64,000 nucleotides of DNA from Oscillospiraceae bacterium (GCA_017540645.1 JAFYAQ010000004.1:1-64000); one strand, 5' to 3'. Shown: positions 15,712 through 25,885, counted from the stretch's first letter. The notes: generated by a model not told the origin, from the sequence alone. Numbers and translations: made by a program.

Positions 15712-16293
15712 ATGGATGATTTGAGCTTTCGGGAAAAGGAAGTGCGGCACCTGGTGGAAAACCGCTGGATCGACCTGCGGGAGGTCCGCTACACCATGCC
15801 GGACGGCGGCATCAGCCCGCCCTATTACACCTACAGCCGGAAGAACTACTGCGTGATCGCCGCCACGGACGAGGAAGGGCGCTGTATCTGCGTCCGCCAG
15901 TTCCGCCCCGGTCTGGGGAAGGTGACCTGCGAATTCTGCGCCGGCGGCATCGAGCGCAGGGGGGAGCGGCAATACGGCAGCCCGGCCAGCGCCCAGGAGG
16001 ACCCTCTCGAGGCGGCCAAGCGGGAGCTCCTGGAGGAGACGGGATATGAGTCGGAGGACTGGCAGCTCCTGCTCACCGTGCCCTCCAACGCCACCATGGC
16101 GGACAATTACGCCTATCTCTTTTATGCCCGGAACTGCCGCCGGACAAGGAAGCAGCAGCTGGACGACAGTGAGTTCCTCCATGTGGAGCTGCTGGACGAG
16201 ACCGAGCTGCGCCGCCGCATCCGCTCCGGGGACTTTGAGCAGGCCATGCACATCCTGGCCTGGCTGCTGTCAAAGAATACGATCGGAGCATAA
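15712..16293 (+). CDS. Nudix hydrolase, ADP-ribose pyrophosphatase type
   Basis: This 193-residue enzyme would hydrolyse a nucleoside diphosphate linked to another group, most likely ADP-ribose. The Nudix box is present as E.P.EAAKRELLEETGYES (about residues 97-113), preceded by the GGIE element of this subgroup. A short insertion rich in G and S lies between GGIE and the box. The substrate is inferred from subgroup only. It ends the uppP-side gene run; rplS has its own promoter right after the stop. Confidence 0.85.
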   Translation: MDDLSFREKEVRHLVENRWIDLREVRYTMPDGGISPPYYTYSRKNYCVIAATDEEGRCICVRQFRPGLGKVTCEFCAGGIERRGERQYGSPASAQEDPLEAAKRELLEETGYESEDWQLLLTVPSNATMADNYAYLFYARNCRRTRKQQLDDSEFLHVELLDETELRRRIRSGDFEQAMHILAWLLSKNTIGA

Positions 16294-16301
16294 AATTTTT
16301 C

Positions 16302-16330
16302 TTGCAATTCCCGGATCGTTATGTTATCCT
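16302..16330 (+). promoter_or_regulatory. Promoter of rplS
   Basis: TTGCAA (16302-16307) and TATCCT (16325-16330) are 17 bp apart. The -35 box equals that of the tig promoter at 20044. Confidence 0.7.
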
Positions 16331-16336
16331 ATCAGA

Positions 16337-16412
16337 GCCTGTGCAGGAGCACAGAAACCAGGCGGTCCGCTGCCGCAGTGCTTACGCGGTAAGAACGTCT
16401 ATATATAAGGAA
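16337..16412 (+). promoter_or_regulatory. Structured 5' leader of rplS, possible L19 autoregulatory RNA
   Basis: About 80 nt of leader separate the promoter from the ribosome-binding site. CTGTGC/GCACAG forms a first hairpin (about 16340-16360). CCGC...GCGG around GCTGCCGCAGTGCTTAC forms a second. Ribosomal protein L19 leaders are known in Firmicutes; whether this matches their consensus needs a covariance-model search. Confidence 0.4.
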
Positions 16413-16422
16413 GGGCATACCC

Positions 16423-16767
16423 ATGGATCTCATTCAAACTCTTACCGCGAACTACATGAAGCCTGAGCTTCCCTCCATGAAGGTTGGCGACACTGTGCGC
16501 GTCACCCTGCGTGTCAAGGAAGGCTCCCGGGAGCGTACCCAGGCCTTCGAGGGAACCATCATCGCCAGAAAGCATGGCGGCATCAACGAGACGATCACCG
16601 TCCGCCGCATCTCCTACGGCGTGGGCGTGGAGAAGGTTTTCCCTGTCCACTCTCCCAGCATTGTCTCCGTGGAGACGGTCCGGAGCGGCAAGGTCCGCCG
16701 GGCCAAGCTGTACTACCTGCGCGACCGCGTGGGCAAGGCGGCCAAGGTCAAGGGCCTTATCGGCTGA
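16423..16767 (+). CDS. rplS: 50S ribosomal protein L19
   Basis: This 114-residue protein sits at the 30S-50S interface near 16S/23S contacts. It carries the family hallmarks [21 protein letters not shown]-like sequence and the C-terminal [14 protein letters not shown]. The length is normal. It has its own promoter, leader and terminator (16788-16816), so it is a single-gene unit here; trmD and rimM, its usual neighbours, are not upstream. Confidence 0.97.
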   Translation: MDLIQTLTANYMKPELPSMKVGDTVRVTLRVKEGSRERTQAFEGTIIARKHGGINETITVRRISYGVGVEKVFPVHSPSIVSVETVRSGKVRRAKLYYLRDRVGKAAKVKGLIG

Positions 16768-16787
16768 TCACGGCAAGACGAAAAAAA

Positions 16788-16816
16788 CCGGTCCGATTTT
16801 TCGGACCGGCTTTTTT
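16788..16816 (+). terminator. Terminator of rplS
   Basis: A perfect 9-bp stem (16788-16796 with 16801-16809) with a TTTT loop is followed by six T residues. Confidence 0.92.
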
Positions 16817-16829
16817 CATGCGAAAAAGA

Positions 16830-16858
16830 TTGCGTGTATGTCGCAAATGGTGTATATA
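16830..16858 (+). promoter_or_regulatory. Promoter of the lepB operon
   Basis: TTGCGT (16830-16835) and TATATA (16853-16858) are separated by 17 bp, about 40 bp before lepB. Confidence 0.6.
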
Positions 16859-16896
16859 TAAATAATACTTACAATAACTGGTCAGGAGAACATGGT

Positions 16897-17493
16897 ATGA
16901 ACGAGACATGGCCGGAGATCAAAAAGAGAAAAATGCGGGAGCGCCGGGGGGAGACCTTTGACTGGATCCAGTCCCTGGTGATGGCTCTGCTGGTGTGCGT
17001 GCTTTTGTTCACCTTTGTGCTGCGGGTCATCAATGTCTCCGGCACCTCCATGCTGGACACCCTGCAGAACGGAGACCGGATTGTGATCTCCAACCTCTTT
17101 TATACCCCCAAGCAGGGGGACATCGTGGTGGTGCGGCAGGAGAGCTTCAACTCCGAGCCCATCGTCAAGCGGGTGGTGGCCACTGGCGGCCAGGTGGTGG
17201 ATATCGACTTCGAGGCCGGCATCGTATACGTGGACGGGGAGGCCCTCTCCGAGCCCTACACCTATACCCCCACCAACCGTCGCATCGACTTTGAGGAGGC
17301 CATAACGGTGCCGGACGGCTGTCTCTTCCTGATGGGGGATAACCGGAACGGCTCCACGGACAGCCGGGACGAGCGGATCGGCTGCGTGGACACCCGGCTG
17401 GTGATGGGCAGGGGCTTTTTCCTGCTGATCCCCGGCGCGGATATCGCCAACAACGAGAAGGCCGACTGGGGCCGCGTGGGGTTCATCGGCTGA
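16897..17493 (+). CDS. lepB: Signal peptidase I
   Basis: This 198-residue membrane serine protease removes signal peptides from secreted proteins. One transmembrane helix (about 25-44) is followed by the catalytic serine S51 (SGTSML) and general-base lysine K91 (VKRVVATGG). The box GDNRNGSTDSR is also present. I chose ATG 16897 because AGGAGA lies 7 bp upstream; an earlier ATG at 16834 is in frame but falls inside the promoter. The next gene starts on its stop codon. Confidence 0.95.
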   Translation: MNETWPEIKKRKMRERRGETFDWIQSLVMALLVCVLLFTFVLRVINVSGTSMLDTLQNGDRIVISNLFYTPKQGDIVVVRQESFNSEPIVKRVVATGGQVVDIDFEAGIVYVDGEALSEPYTYTPTNRRIDFEEAITVPDGCLFLMGDNRNGSTDSRDERIGCVDTRLVMGRGFFLLIPGADIANNEKADWGRVGFIG

Positions 17494-18350
17494 TGGCAGC
17501 GGAAATGAACATCAACTGGTACCCCGGCCACATGAAAAAGGCCACCCGCATGATGGAGGAGAACCTCCGGCTGGTGGACGCGGTGGTGGAGATCCGGGAT
17601 GCCCGCATCCCGGAGAGCAGCCGGAACCCGGATGTGGACAAGCTGATCGGCGGCAAGCCCCGGCTGATCGTGCTGAACCGGGCGGACCAGGCGGACGGGG
17701 AGATCACCCCTCTCTGGCGCCGGGCGCTGACCGCCGACGGGACCATGGCCCTGGAGATGGACTGCCGCAGCGGCAGAGGGGTGAACGCCTTTCCCAAGGC
17801 GGCCCGGACCCTGCTCAGCGAGCTGATCGAGCGCAGCGAGGCCAAAGGTCAGGTGGGCCGCGCCCTTCGCTTCATGGTGCTGGGCATCCCCAATGTGGGC
17901 AAATCCAGCTTTATCAACCGGCTGGCCGGACGCAAAGCCGCGGATACCGGCGATCGCCCCGGCGTTACCCGGGGCAAGCAGTGGATCACACTGCCCAACG
18001 GCATCCTGCTGCTGGACACCCCCGGCATCCTCTGGCCCAAGCTGGAGAGCGATGAGGTGGGACTGCATCTGGCCTGGACCGGCGCTATCCGGGACGATAT
18101 CCTGGACGTGGAGCTGGTGGCCCTGAAGCTGCTGGAACGGATGCGGGAGCTCTACCCCTCCGCCATCGAGGAACGCTATAAATTCACCCCGGACCCCGCC
18201 GCCACGGGCTATGAACTGCTCCAGGCCGCGGGGCGCAAGCGGGGCTTTCTCATCTCCGGCGGGGAGATCGACACCGAGAGAATGGCCCATGTGCTCCTGG
18301 ACGAGTTCCGGGAGGGAAAGCTGGGCCGCGTCACATTGGAGAGACCGTGA
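17493..18350 (+). CDS. rbgA: Ribosome biogenesis GTPase RbgA (YlqF)
   Basis: This 285-residue circularly permuted GTPase is needed for late 50S assembly. The G4 motif (NRAD) comes before G1 (GIPNVGKSS, about residues 131-139) and G3 (DTPG), as expected for the permuted family. The N-terminus [10 protein letters not shown] is the typical start. The ATG at 17493 overlaps the lepB stop; ATG 17505 is an alternative. The gene order rplS, lepB, rbgA, rnhB is common in Bacillota. Confidence 0.95.
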   Translation: MAAEMNINWYPGHMKKATRMMEENLRLVDAVVEIRDARIPESSRNPDVDKLIGGKPRLIVLNRADQADGEITPLWRRALTADGTMALEMDCRSGRGVNAFPKAARTLLSELIERSEAKGQVGRALRFMVLGIPNVGKSSFINRLAGRKAADTGDRPGVTRGKQWITLPNGILLLDTPGILWPKLESDEVGLHLAWTGAIRDDILDVELVALKLLERMRELYPSAIEERYKFTPDPAATGYELLQAAGRKRGFLISGGEIDTERMAHVLLDEFREGKLGRVTLERP

Positions 18351-18952
18351 TGGAAGAACTGGACCTTTATGCCTATGAGCGCGCCCTGGCGGGGGAGCGC
18401 AGGCCCTTTTGCGGCGTGGACGAGGCGGGCCGCGGCCCCCTGGCCGGGCCGGTCTGCGCCGCGGCGGTGATCCTGCCGGAGGACGCGGTTCTGCCCGGGC
18501 TGAACGACTCCAAGCGCCTGAGCGCCAAAAAGCGGGAGGAGCTGTACGATCTCATCTGTGAGCAGGCGATCAGCTTCGGCATCGCTTTTGCCGCCGTGGA
18601 GGAGATCGAGACGCTGAATATCAAGGGCGCCACCTATCTTGCCATGGATCGGGCCATCGGGGAGCTGGACCCGGTTCCGGCTTTGGCCCTGGTGGACGGG
18701 AATGACAAGAACAGTCTGTCCGTCCCCTCGCTCAAGGTGGTCAAGGGGGACAGCCTCTGCGCCTCCATCGCCGCGGCGTCCATCCTGGCCAAGGTGACCC
18801 GGGACCGGTATATGCTGGAACTGGACGCCCGATACCCCCAGTACGGCTTCGCCGCCCACAAGGGCTATGGCACCCGGGCCCACTATGAGGCTCTGCGTCA
18901 GTACGGCCCTTCTCCGGTCCACCGGCCCAGCTATCTGAGGAAGATGCATTGA
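18350..18952 (+). CDS. rnhB: Ribonuclease HII
   Basis: This 200-residue enzyme cuts RNA in RNA-DNA hybrids, including single ribonucleotides in DNA. The active-site segment [14 protein letters not shown] (21-34) contains the paired acidic residues D24 and E25. The second acidic motif is near LALVDGND and the third near VTRDR. The start is ATG 18350, overlapping the rbgA stop; a GTG one codon earlier (18347) is possible. Confidence 0.95.
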   Translation: MEELDLYAYERALAGERRPFCGVDEAGRGPLAGPVCAAAVILPEDAVLPGLNDSKRLSAKKREELYDLICEQAISFGIAFAAVEEIETLNIKGATYLAMDRAIGELDPVPALALVDGNDKNSLSVPSLKVVKGDSLCASIAAASILAKVTRDRYMLELDARYPQYGFAAHKGYGTRAHYEALRQYGPSPVHRPSYLRKMH

Positions 18953-19320
18953 AAGACACCCTGCTCCTGGGCCGCTTCGGAGAGGCTTTCTGCGCCGAGC
19001 AGCTTCGGCGAAAGGGTTATCGCATCCTGGCCATGAACTACCGCACCCGCCTGGGGGAGATCGACCTGATCGCGGAGGACCGGCGCTATATCGCCTTCGT
19101 GGAGGTAAAGCTCCGCCGCAGCCCGGACTTTGCCCAGGCGCGGGAGTTTGTCACCGCCCGGAAGCAGCAGCGCATCCTGGCCGCCGCGTCGTCCTGGCTG
19201 GCGGAGAATCCCAGCAAAAAACAGCCCCGCTTTGATGTGGCGGAGGTCTACGCCCCCCGGGGGGCGGACACGGCCTGCCCGGAGTTCCGGTATATCGAGG
19301 ACGCCTTCACCGCGGATTGA
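18949..19320 (+). CDS. YraN family protein (UPF0102)
   Basis: This 123-residue protein has an endonuclease-like fold: GEIDLIAED and FVEVKLRR match the D...ExK core of the family. Its cellular function is not established; a role in processing DNA or recombination intermediates is often assumed. The start is TTG 18949, which overlaps the rnhB stop by 4 bp (TTGA); GAGGAA lies upstream. The neighbour rnhB is a usual partner in other genomes. Confidence 0.88.
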   Translation: MKDTLLLGRFGEAFCAEQLRRKGYRILAMNYRTRLGEIDLIAEDRRYIAFVEVKLRRSPDFAQAREFVTARKQQRILAAASSWLAENPSKKQPRFDVAEVYAPRGADTACPEFRYIEDAFTAD

Positions 19321-19348
19321 CCGACGGAAAAAACATAGGGAGATCGCA

Positions 19349-20038
19349 ATGTCACTGTACGCCATCGGCGACCTGCACCTGGCCCTGGGCGCGCCGGAAA
19401 AGACCATGGAGGTCTTCGCCGGGCGCTGGCAGGACTATGTGGCAAAAATCGAAAAGGGCTTTTCTCTCCTGTCGGAGGAGGACGTCTGTGTGATCTGCGG
19501 GGATTTCTGCTGGTCCATGGACCTGGAGACCGCCCGGGAGGACTTTGCCTTCCTGAACGCTCTCCCCGGGAAAAAACTGATGGTGAAGGGAAACCACGAT
19601 TACTGGTGGACAACGGCGAGAAAGATGCAGCGTTTTTTCGCGGATAACGGTTTTGATTCCATCTCTCTGCTCCATAATAACTGTGTGCAATGGCAGGACC
19701 TGGCATTGTGCGGCACAAGGGGCTGGTTTTTCGAGGAGGAGACCGGCACCGCCCACGATGAAAAGATCCTCCGCCGGGAGATCGGCCGCCTGGATACCTC
19801 CCTCCGGGCCGCTGGGGACCGGGAGAAGCTGGTCTTTCTCCACTATCCCCCCATCTACCACGCCTACACCTGTGACGGCGTGCTGCAAAAGCTCCGGGAC
19901 TACGCCGTGAGGGAGTGCTACTACGGGCACATCCACGGGAATGGCATCCGCTCTGCCTTCCAGGGGGAGCGGGAGGGGACGGCCTTCCGTCTGATCAGCG
20001 CGGATTATCTTGATTTTGTGCCTTTAAAAATCCGATAA
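19349..20038 (+). CDS. Metallophosphoesterase
   Basis: This 229-residue calcineurin-type phosphoesterase would bind two metal ions. All five blocks are visible: GDLHL (7-11), GDFCW, GNHDYWW, HYPP and GHIHG. It has no signal peptide, so it acts in the cytoplasm. The substrate cannot be told; the family includes phosphodiesterases and UDP-sugar or nucleotide phosphatases. ATG 19349 has AGGGAG upstream. The gene ends the lepB operon, and a strong promoter for tig follows. Confidence 0.85.
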   Translation: MSLYAIGDLHLALGAPEKTMEVFAGRWQDYVAKIEKGFSLLSEEDVCVICGDFCWSMDLETAREDFAFLNALPGKKLMVKGNHDYWWTTARKMQRFFADNGFDSISLLHNNCVQWQDLALCGTRGWFFEEETGTAHDEKILRREIGRLDTSLRAAGDREKLVFLHYPPIYHAYTCDGVLQKLRDYAVRECYYGHIHGNGIRSAFQGEREGTAFRLISADYLDFVPLKIR

Positions 20039-20043
20039 ATTCG

Positions 20044-20072
20044 TTGCAATTGACTTTTTGTTCTGCTATAAT
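20044..20072 (+). promoter_or_regulatory. Promoter of tig
   Basis: TTGCAA (20044-20049) and a perfect TATAAT (20067-20072) are separated by 17 bp, about 60 bp before the start codon. It is among the best consensus promoters in the window. Confidence 0.85.
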
Positions 20073-20134
20073 ACTACGGCTTACTATTATGTACATTCAG
20101 TTCTGGCTGAAATATAGAGAGGAGTATCACCCCC

Positions 20135-21430
20135 ATGATCGTCAAAAGCTGCAAAAACGAGAAAAATTCCGTCACCTTTGAGGTGGAGCTGGACGCCGCC
20201 GAGTTTGAGAAGCACGTCAATGCCGCCTACCTGAAGAACCGTAGCCGCATCATGATCCCCGGCTTCCGGAAAGGCAAGGCCTCCCGGTCCCTGATCGAGA
20301 GCATGTACGGCGCCGACTTCTTCCATAACGACGCGGTGGACGCCGCCGCCCCCGAGGCCTTCAACTTTGCCGTGGAGGATCAGAAACTCCAGCCCGTGGG
20401 CCGTCCCGCCCTGACCGACTTCAACGTCAGCGCCGAGAAGACCGCCGTGCTGACCTTCCGGACCGACGTGTGGCCGGAGGTCACCCTGGGCCAGTACAAG
20501 GGCCTGGAGGCCGAGAAGAGCCCCGTGGAGGTCACCGAGGAAGAGATCAACGAGGACGTGGAGCGCATGCGCAAGCAGAACGCCCGCATGGTCACTGTGG
20601 AGCGCGCCGCCCAGATGGGTGATACCGTGAACATCGACTACGCCGGCACCAAGGACGGCGTCGCCTTTGAGGGCGGCTCCGCCGAGGGCCACGATCTGGA
20701 GCTGGGCTCCAACTCCTTCATCCCCGGCTTTGAGGAAAAGCTGGTGGGCATCAAGGCCGGCGAGGAGCGGGATCTGGACCTGACTTTCCCGGAGGATTAC
20801 CACGCCGCGGAGCTGGCGGGCGCCGCCGTTGTGTTCCATGTCAAGTGCAACGAGGTCAAGTTTGAGGAGCTGCCCGAGCTGGACGACGAGTTTGCCAAGG
20901 ACAACGACTTTGACACTCTGGACGAGCTGAAGGCGGACATCCGCAAGCGCCATACCGAGCAGAAGGAGACCGCCGCCAAGAACCTCTTTACCGACGCCCT
21001 GGTGGACCAGGCCGTGGCCAACATGACCGCGGACATCCCCGCTTCCATGGTGGAGGAGCGGATGGACGGCATCCTGAACGAGTACTCCCAGTACATCTCC
21101 AGCATGGGCATGAAGATGGAGGACTACCTGAAGATGACCGGCACCACTCTGCCGGCCTTCCGGGAGACCACCCGCGCCACCGCCGAGAAGCAGACCCGCA
21201 CGGACGTGCTGCTCTCCGCCGTGGCGGACGCCGAGGACATCCAGGTCACCGACGAGGACAAGCAGGCCGAGTACAAGCGCATGGGCGAGTCCTACGGCAT
21301 CGACCCCAACGATGTGGAGAAGTATGTGAACGTGGAGGAGCTGGTGGCCGAGCTGCGCCGCCGCAAGGCCATGGAGTTCATCACCGATAACGGCGTAGCC
21401 GTAGCGCCCAAGGAGGAGAAGGCGGAGTAA
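20135..21430 (+). CDS. tig: Trigger factor
   Basis: This 431-residue ribosome-bound chaperone has prolyl isomerase activity. Order: N-terminal ribosome-binding domain with the GFRKGKASRSL loop (about 44-54), FKBP-type domain (about 160-245, GDTVNIDYAG and PGFEEKLVGIKAGEE), and C-terminal helical arms. The length is normal. GAGGAG precedes ATG 20135. It opens the proteostasis block tig-clpP-clpX-lon. Confidence 0.97.
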   Translation: MIVKSCKNEKNSVTFEVELDAAEFEKHVNAAYLKNRSRIMIPGFRKGKASRSLIESMYGADFFHNDAVDAAAPEAFNFAVEDQKLQPVGRPALTDFNVSAEKTAVLTFRTDVWPEVTLGQYKGLEAEKSPVEVTEEEINEDVERMRKQNARMVTVERAAQMGDTVNIDYAGTKDGVAFEGGSAEGHDLELGSNSFIPGFEEKLVGIKAGEERDLDLTFPEDYHAAELAGAAVVFHVKCNEVKFEELPELDDEFAKDNDFDTLDELKADIRKRHTEQKETAAKNLFTDALVDQAVANMTADIPASMVEERMDGILNEYSQYISSMGMKMEDYLKMTGTTLPAFRETTRATAEKQTRTDVLLSAVADAEDIQVTDEDKQAEYKRMGESYGIDPNDVEKYVNVEELVAELRRRKAMEFITDNGVAVAPKEEKAE

Positions 21431-21469
21431 GTTCCCCGCCCTCCTTATGATTCCTGAAGGAGGATTTCA

Positions 21470-22051
21470 ATGAGTTTGGTTCCCTATGTGGTAGAGCAGA
21501 CGTCCCGGGGAGAGCGTTCCTACGACATTTTCTCCCGCCTTTTAAACGATCGGATCGTCATGCTCTCCGAGGAGGTCAACGACACCACCGCCTCTCTGGT
21601 GGTGGCTCAGCTCCTGTACCTGGAGGCCCAGGACCCGGACAAGGATATCCAGTTTTATATCAACTCTCCCGGCGGCAGCGTGACCGCGGGCATGGCCATC
21701 TATGACACCATGCAGTATATCAAGCCCGACGTATCCACCATCTGCGTGGGTATGGCGGCGTCCATGGGCGCGTTTTTGCTGTCCTCCGGCGCCAAGGGCA
21801 AGCGCATCGCCCTGCCCAACGCGGAGATCATGATCCACCAGCCCTCCGGCGGCAGCCGCGGCCAGGCCAGCGATATCAAGATCCAGGCCGACCAGATCCT
21901 GCGCATCCGGCAGAATCTGAACAAGATCCTGGCGGAAAACACCGGCAAGAGCATCGAGCAGATCGCCCAGGACACCGAGCGGGACCACTACATGTCCGCC
22001 GAGGAGGCCCGGGAATACGGTCTCATCGACCGGGTCATCTACAAGAGATAA
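21470..22051 (+). CDS. clpP: ATP-dependent Clp protease proteolytic subunit
   Basis: This 193-residue serine peptidase forms the ClpP barrel that degrades substrates fed by ClpX. The catalytic triad is S98 (GMAASMGA), H123 (MIHQP) and D172 (DTERD). A near-perfect AAGGAGG precedes ATG 21470. It is followed by clpX after 19 bp, so enzyme and unfoldase are made together. Confidence 0.97.
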   Translation: MSLVPYVVEQTSRGERSYDIFSRLLNDRIVMLSEEVNDTTASLVVAQLLYLEAQDPDKDIQFYINSPGGSVTAGMAIYDTMQYIKPDVSTICVGMAASMGAFLLSSGAKGKRIALPNAEIMIHQPSGGSRGQASDIKIQADQILRIRQNLNKILAENTGKSIEQIAQDTERDHYMSAEEAREYGLIDRVIYKR

Positions 22052-22070
22052 GCATTGGAGCATTTATTTC

Positions 22071-23390
22071 ATGGCAAGATCGGAAGATAAGCAGATCCGC
22101 TGTTCCTTCTGCGGCCGGACCCAGGATCAGGTGGAGCGGCTGGTGGCCGGGCGCGGCGCCTACATCTGCAGCGACTGTGTGCGCCTGTGCATGAACATCG
22201 TGGAGGAGGAGCTGCCCCAGGCCGACACGGGCAAGGAGCAGCCTCTGGCCGCCATGTCCGATATCCCCAAGCCCGCCGGGATCAAGGCGGTGCTGGACGA
22301 GTATATCATCGGCCAGGAAAACGCCAAGATCGCCCTCTCCGTGGCGGTGTACAACCACTATAAGCGGATCTATTTCGGCAAGCAGAACGATGTGGAGCTG
22401 CAGAAGTCCAACATCCTTCTCATCGGACCCACCGGCAGCGGCAAGACCCTCTTCGCCCAGACCCTGGCGCGGGTGCTGGATGTGCCCTTCGCCATCGCCG
22501 ACGCGACTACCCTTACGGAAGCCGGCTATGTGGGCGAGGATGTGGAGAATATCCTCACCCGCCTGATCCAGGCGGCGGATTACGATGTGGAGCGGGCCCA
22601 GCGGGGCATCATCTATATCGACGAGGTGGATAAGATCGCCCGCAAGAGCGAAAACATGTCCATCACCCGGGACGTCTCCGGCGAGGGCGTCCAGCAGGCC
22701 CTGCTGAAGATCCTGGAGGGCACCGTGGCCGCGGTCCCGCCCCAGGGCGGACGCAAGCACCCCCACCAGGAGTTCATCCACATCGACACCAGCAACATCC
22801 TCTTCATCTGCGGCGGCGCCTTTGACGGTCTGGACAAGATCATCGAAAAGCGGATCAGCCAGAAGACCATGGGCTTCGGCGCGGACATCACCAGCAGCAG
22901 GGAAAAGAACGTGGGAGAGCTCTTCTCCCACATCCAGCAGCACGATCTGCTGAAGTTCGGCATCATCCCGGAACTGGTGGGCCGTCTGCCGGTGATCACG
23001 CCTCTGGAGAGCCTGGACCGGGAGGCCCTGGTACGCATCCTGACCGAGCCGAAGAACGCCATCACCAAGCAGTACGCCGCCATGCTGGCGCTGGACAATG
23101 TGGAGCTGGTGATCCGGCCGGAGGCCCTCACCGCCGTGGCCGACAAGGCCATCGAGATGGACATCGGCGCCCGGGGACTCCGGAGCATTATGGAAAAAGT
23201 CATGACCAAGGTCATGTTCCAGGTGCCCTCTGACGGGGATATCCGGCAGGTGATCCTTACGGAGGAGTGCATCCGGGACGGAGCGGAGCCTCTGCTGATC
23301 CGGAAGTCCGGGGAAAAGAAGCTCCCCGATCCCAAAACCGAAGAGGCGCCTCTTCCCGGAGCGAAAACCGGAGATGACATCTCCGCCTGA
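22071..23390 (+). CDS. clpX: ATP-dependent Clp protease ATP-binding subunit ClpX
   Basis: This 439-residue AAA+ unfoldase has an N-terminal C4 zinc domain (C11, C14, C33, C36). It also has Walker A GPTGSGKT (119-126), Walker [11 protein letters not shown], and the C-terminal [10 protein letters not shown] sensor-2 region. It recognises tagged proteins, unfolds them and passes them to ClpP. The C-terminal 30 residues are a variable charged tail. Confidence 0.97.
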   Translation: MARSEDKQIRCSFCGRTQDQVERLVAGRGAYICSDCVRLCMNIVEEELPQADTGKEQPLAAMSDIPKPAGIKAVLDEYIIGQENAKIALSVAVYNHYKRIYFGKQNDVELQKSNILLIGPTGSGKTLFAQTLARVLDVPFAIADATTLTEAGYVGEDVENILTRLIQAADYDVERAQRGIIYIDEVDKIARKSENMSITRDVSGEGVQQALLKILEGTVAAVPPQGGRKHPHQEFIHIDTSNILFICGGAFDGLDKIIEKRISQKTMGFGADITSSREKNVGELFSHIQQHDLLKFGIIPELVGRLPVITPLESLDREALVRILTEPKNAITKQYAAMLALDNVELVIRPEALTAVADKAIEMDIGARGLRSIMEKVMTKVMFQVPSDGDIRQVILTEECIRDGAEPLLIRKSGEKKLPDPKTEEAPLPGAKTGDDISA

Positions 23391-23404
23391 TAATAGCTAA
23401 AGCG

Positions 23405-23428
23405 ATCAGCGGGGCCTGCCCCGCTGAT
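23405..23428 (+). terminator. Hairpin between clpX and lon
   Basis: A perfect 10-bp GC-rich stem (23405-23414 with 23419-23428) with a CCTG loop. The T-run (CTTTTTTC) comes 11 bp later, so termination may be weak or partial. Confidence 0.5.
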
Positions 23429-23473
23429 TTGCGTACGAGCCTTTTTTCACTTGATCATTATAGGAGAGTTCTC

Positions 23474-25885
23474 ATGGCAGAAATAGCAAGCCGCATCATG
23501 ACCCTTCCCACCCTGGCGCTGCGGGGGGTATCGGTGTTTCCCGGTACGACCCTCCACTTTGACGTGGAGCGGCCCGCCAGCATCGCCGCGCTGAACGCGG
23601 CCATCGGCACGGACCGGATGATCTTTCTGGTGGCGCAGCGGGATATAGGGCAGGAGTTCCCCGGAGCCGACGATCTCTACTCCGTGGGAACGGTGTGCCG
23701 TCTCAGCCAGATCCTGCGGGCCCCCGGCAATTCCAACGGCGCCAAAGCCATTGTGGACGGCCTGTACCGGGCCCGGATGCTTCGTCTGACGGCGGAGACG
23801 CCCTGCCTGTGGGCCAACGTGCAGATCCTGTCGGACGAGAAGGCGGACAACAGCTCCCTGCGCTGCGCGGCCCTGCTGCGCACCTGCAACAGCCTGTTTT
23901 CCGAGTATGCCTCTGCCACCGGCTCCATTCCGCCGGAGGTGCTTCTGCGCTGCGCCAGCCGCCAGGACGCCTCCTTCGTCTCCGACTATATCACCCAGAA
24001 CGTGTTTCTGCAGCCGGAGAGCAAGCAGCAGCTGCTGGAGGATCTGGACCCCATCCACCGCCTGGGCGAGCTTGCCGTGCTGCTGCGCCGGGAGCTGGAG
24101 ATCATGGAACTGCAGCAGTCCCTCCAGACCGCCACCGCCGAGACCGTGGCCCGCAGCCACAAGGAGTACTATCTCCGGGAGCAGATGCGTCTCATTCAGG
24201 AGGAGCTGGGCGAGGAGCCGGAGGGGGACGAGCTGGAGGAGTACCGGAAGAAGATCCGGGCGCTGAAGCTGGGCGAGGAGATCGAGACCAAGCTCCTCAA
24301 GGAAGTCACCCGGCTGCAGAAGCAGCCCTTCGGCAGCGCCGAAAGCTCGGTGATCCGCAGCTATCTGGACACCTGCCTGGAGCTCCCCTGGAACCAGCGC
24401 ACCAAGGATGTGACCGATATCGCCCGGGCCCAGAAGATCCTGGACGAGGACCACTACGGTCTGAACAAGGTAAAGGACCGGATCCTGGAGTACTTGGCCG
24501 TGCGCCAGCTCTCCAGCCAGGTCAAGGGCGGCGTCCTCTGCCTGGTAGGCCCTCCGGGCGTGGGAAAAACCAGCATCGCCATGTCCATTGCCCGGGCCAC
24601 CAACCGGAAAATGGCCCGCCTTTCCCTGGGCGGCGTCCATGACGAGGCGGAGATCCGGGGCCACCGGAAGACCTACGTGGGCGCCATGCCGGGCCGGATC
24701 ATCGCCGGCATCCAGCAGGCCGGGTCCCGCAATCCCGTTCTTGTTCTGGACGAGATCGACAAGCTGGGCTCCGACTACCGGGGCGACCCCTCCGCGGCGC
24801 TGCTGGAGGCGCTGGACGCGGAACAGAATTCCACCTTCCGGGACCACTTCCTGGAGATCCCCTTCGATCTGAGCGAGGTGCTGTTCATCACCACCGCCAA
24901 CACCTCCGACACTATTCCCCGGGCGCTGCTGGACCGGATGGAGATCATCGAGCTGGGCAGCTATACCGACGAGGAGAAGCTCATGATCGCCAAGCAGCAT
25001 CTCCTGCCCAAGCAGCGGACCCGCCACGGCCTGAACGGCAATCAGCTCCGTCTGACAGACGATGCCATTCGGGAGATCATCTCCCTCTACACCCGGGAGA
25101 GCGGCGTTCGCATGCTGGAGCGGGAGTTGGCCGCGGTGTGCCGGAAAATGGCCCGGTCCATCGCCGCGGGAGAGCGGCGCTCCGCCCGCATCCACGCGGG
25201 AGAGCTGGAGCCCTGGCTGGGGCCCATCAAGTATAAGCCCGAGGCCCTGTTCACCGCGGATGCGGTGGGCCTGGTCCACGGTCTGGCCTGGACCAGCGTG
25301 GGCGGCGAGGTGCTGGATGTGGAGTGCGCCGTACTGCCCGGCACCGGCCGGCTGGAGCTGACCGGCAACCTGGGAGATGTGATGAAGGAGAGCTGCCACG
25401 CGGCCGTCACCTATATCCGCAGCCGGGCGGCCTCCCTGGGCCTGGATCCGGAGTTCTACAAGACGACCGATATCCACCTCCATTTCCCGGAGGGCGCGGT
25501 GCCCAAGGACGGGCCCAGCGCCGGCGTGGCCATCTGTCTGTGTGTGGTGTCGGCCCTCACCGGCCGCAGCGTGCGCAGCGACATCGCCATGACCGGAGAG
25601 ATCACCCTCCGGGGCCGGGTGCTGCCCATCGGCGGCATCCAGGAGAAATCCATGGGCGCGCTCCGGGCCGGCATCCATGATATCCTCATTCCAGAGAAGA
25701 ACGTGACGGACCTGGCCCAGATCGATCCCCAGGTGCGGCAGGCGGTGAATTATACCGCCGTCTCCCACATGGACCAGGTGCTGGAAAAGGCCCTGGCTCC
25801 GGCGGCCTCGGCCCGGAACGTGGACGCGCTGCCTCTTCCGGTCCCCGAGACGGGGGAGGGAGCGGGAATGGTGATCCGCCAATGA
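23474..25885 (+). CDS. lon: ATP-dependent protease Lon
   Basis: This 803-residue single-chain AAA+ protease has, in order, a substrate-binding LON-N domain (about 10-210), a helical linker, an ATPase with Walker A GPPGVGKT (359-366) and Walker B VLDEIDK, and a C-terminal protease with the S682-K725 dyad (PKDGPSAG, GGIQEKSMG). I chose ATG 23474 because AGGAGA lies 6 bp upstream; an earlier in-frame start at 23429 overlaps the hairpin. The last four bases overlap engB. Confidence 0.96.
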   Translation: MAEIASRIMTLPTLALRGVSVFPGTTLHFDVERPASIAALNAAIGTDRMIFLVAQRDIGQEFPGADDLYSVGTVCRLSQILRAPGNSNGAKAIVDGLYRARMLRLTAETPCLWANVQILSDEKADNSSLRCAALLRTCNSLFSEYASATGSIPPEVLLRCASRQDASFVSDYITQNVFLQPESKQQLLEDLDPIHRLGELAVLLRRELEIMELQQSLQTATAETVARSHKEYYLREQMRLIQEELGEEPEGDELEEYRKKIRALKLGEEIETKLLKEVTRLQKQPFGSAESSVIRSYLDTCLELPWNQRTKDVTDIARAQKILDEDHYGLNKVKDRILEYLAVRQLSSQVKGGVLCLVGPPGVGKTSIAMSIARATNRKMARLSLGGVHDEAEIRGHRKTYVGAMPGRIIAGIQQAGSRNPVLVLDEIDKLGSDYRGDPSAALLEALDAEQNSTFRDHFLEIPFDLSEVLFITTANTSDTIPRALLDRMEIIELGSYTDEEKLMIAKQHLLPKQRTRHGLNGNQLRLTDDAIREIISLYTRESGVRMLERELAAVCRKMARSIAAGERRSARIHAGELEPWLGPIKYKPEALFTADAVGLVHGLAWTSVGGEVLDVECAVLPGTGRLELTGNLGDVMKESCHAAVTYIRSRAASLGLDPEFYKTTDIHLHFPEGAVPKDGPSAGVAICLCVVSALTGRSVRSDIAMTGEITLRGRVLPIGGIQEKSMGALRAGIHDILIPEKNVTDLAQIDPQVRQAVNYTAVSHMDQVLEKALAPAASARNVDALPLPVPETGEGAGMVIRQ

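Noticed and set aside
23447-25882. 811-codon minus-strand open frame opposite lon
   Set aside because: Same GC effect; the residues mirror lon codons and there is no plausible start signal.
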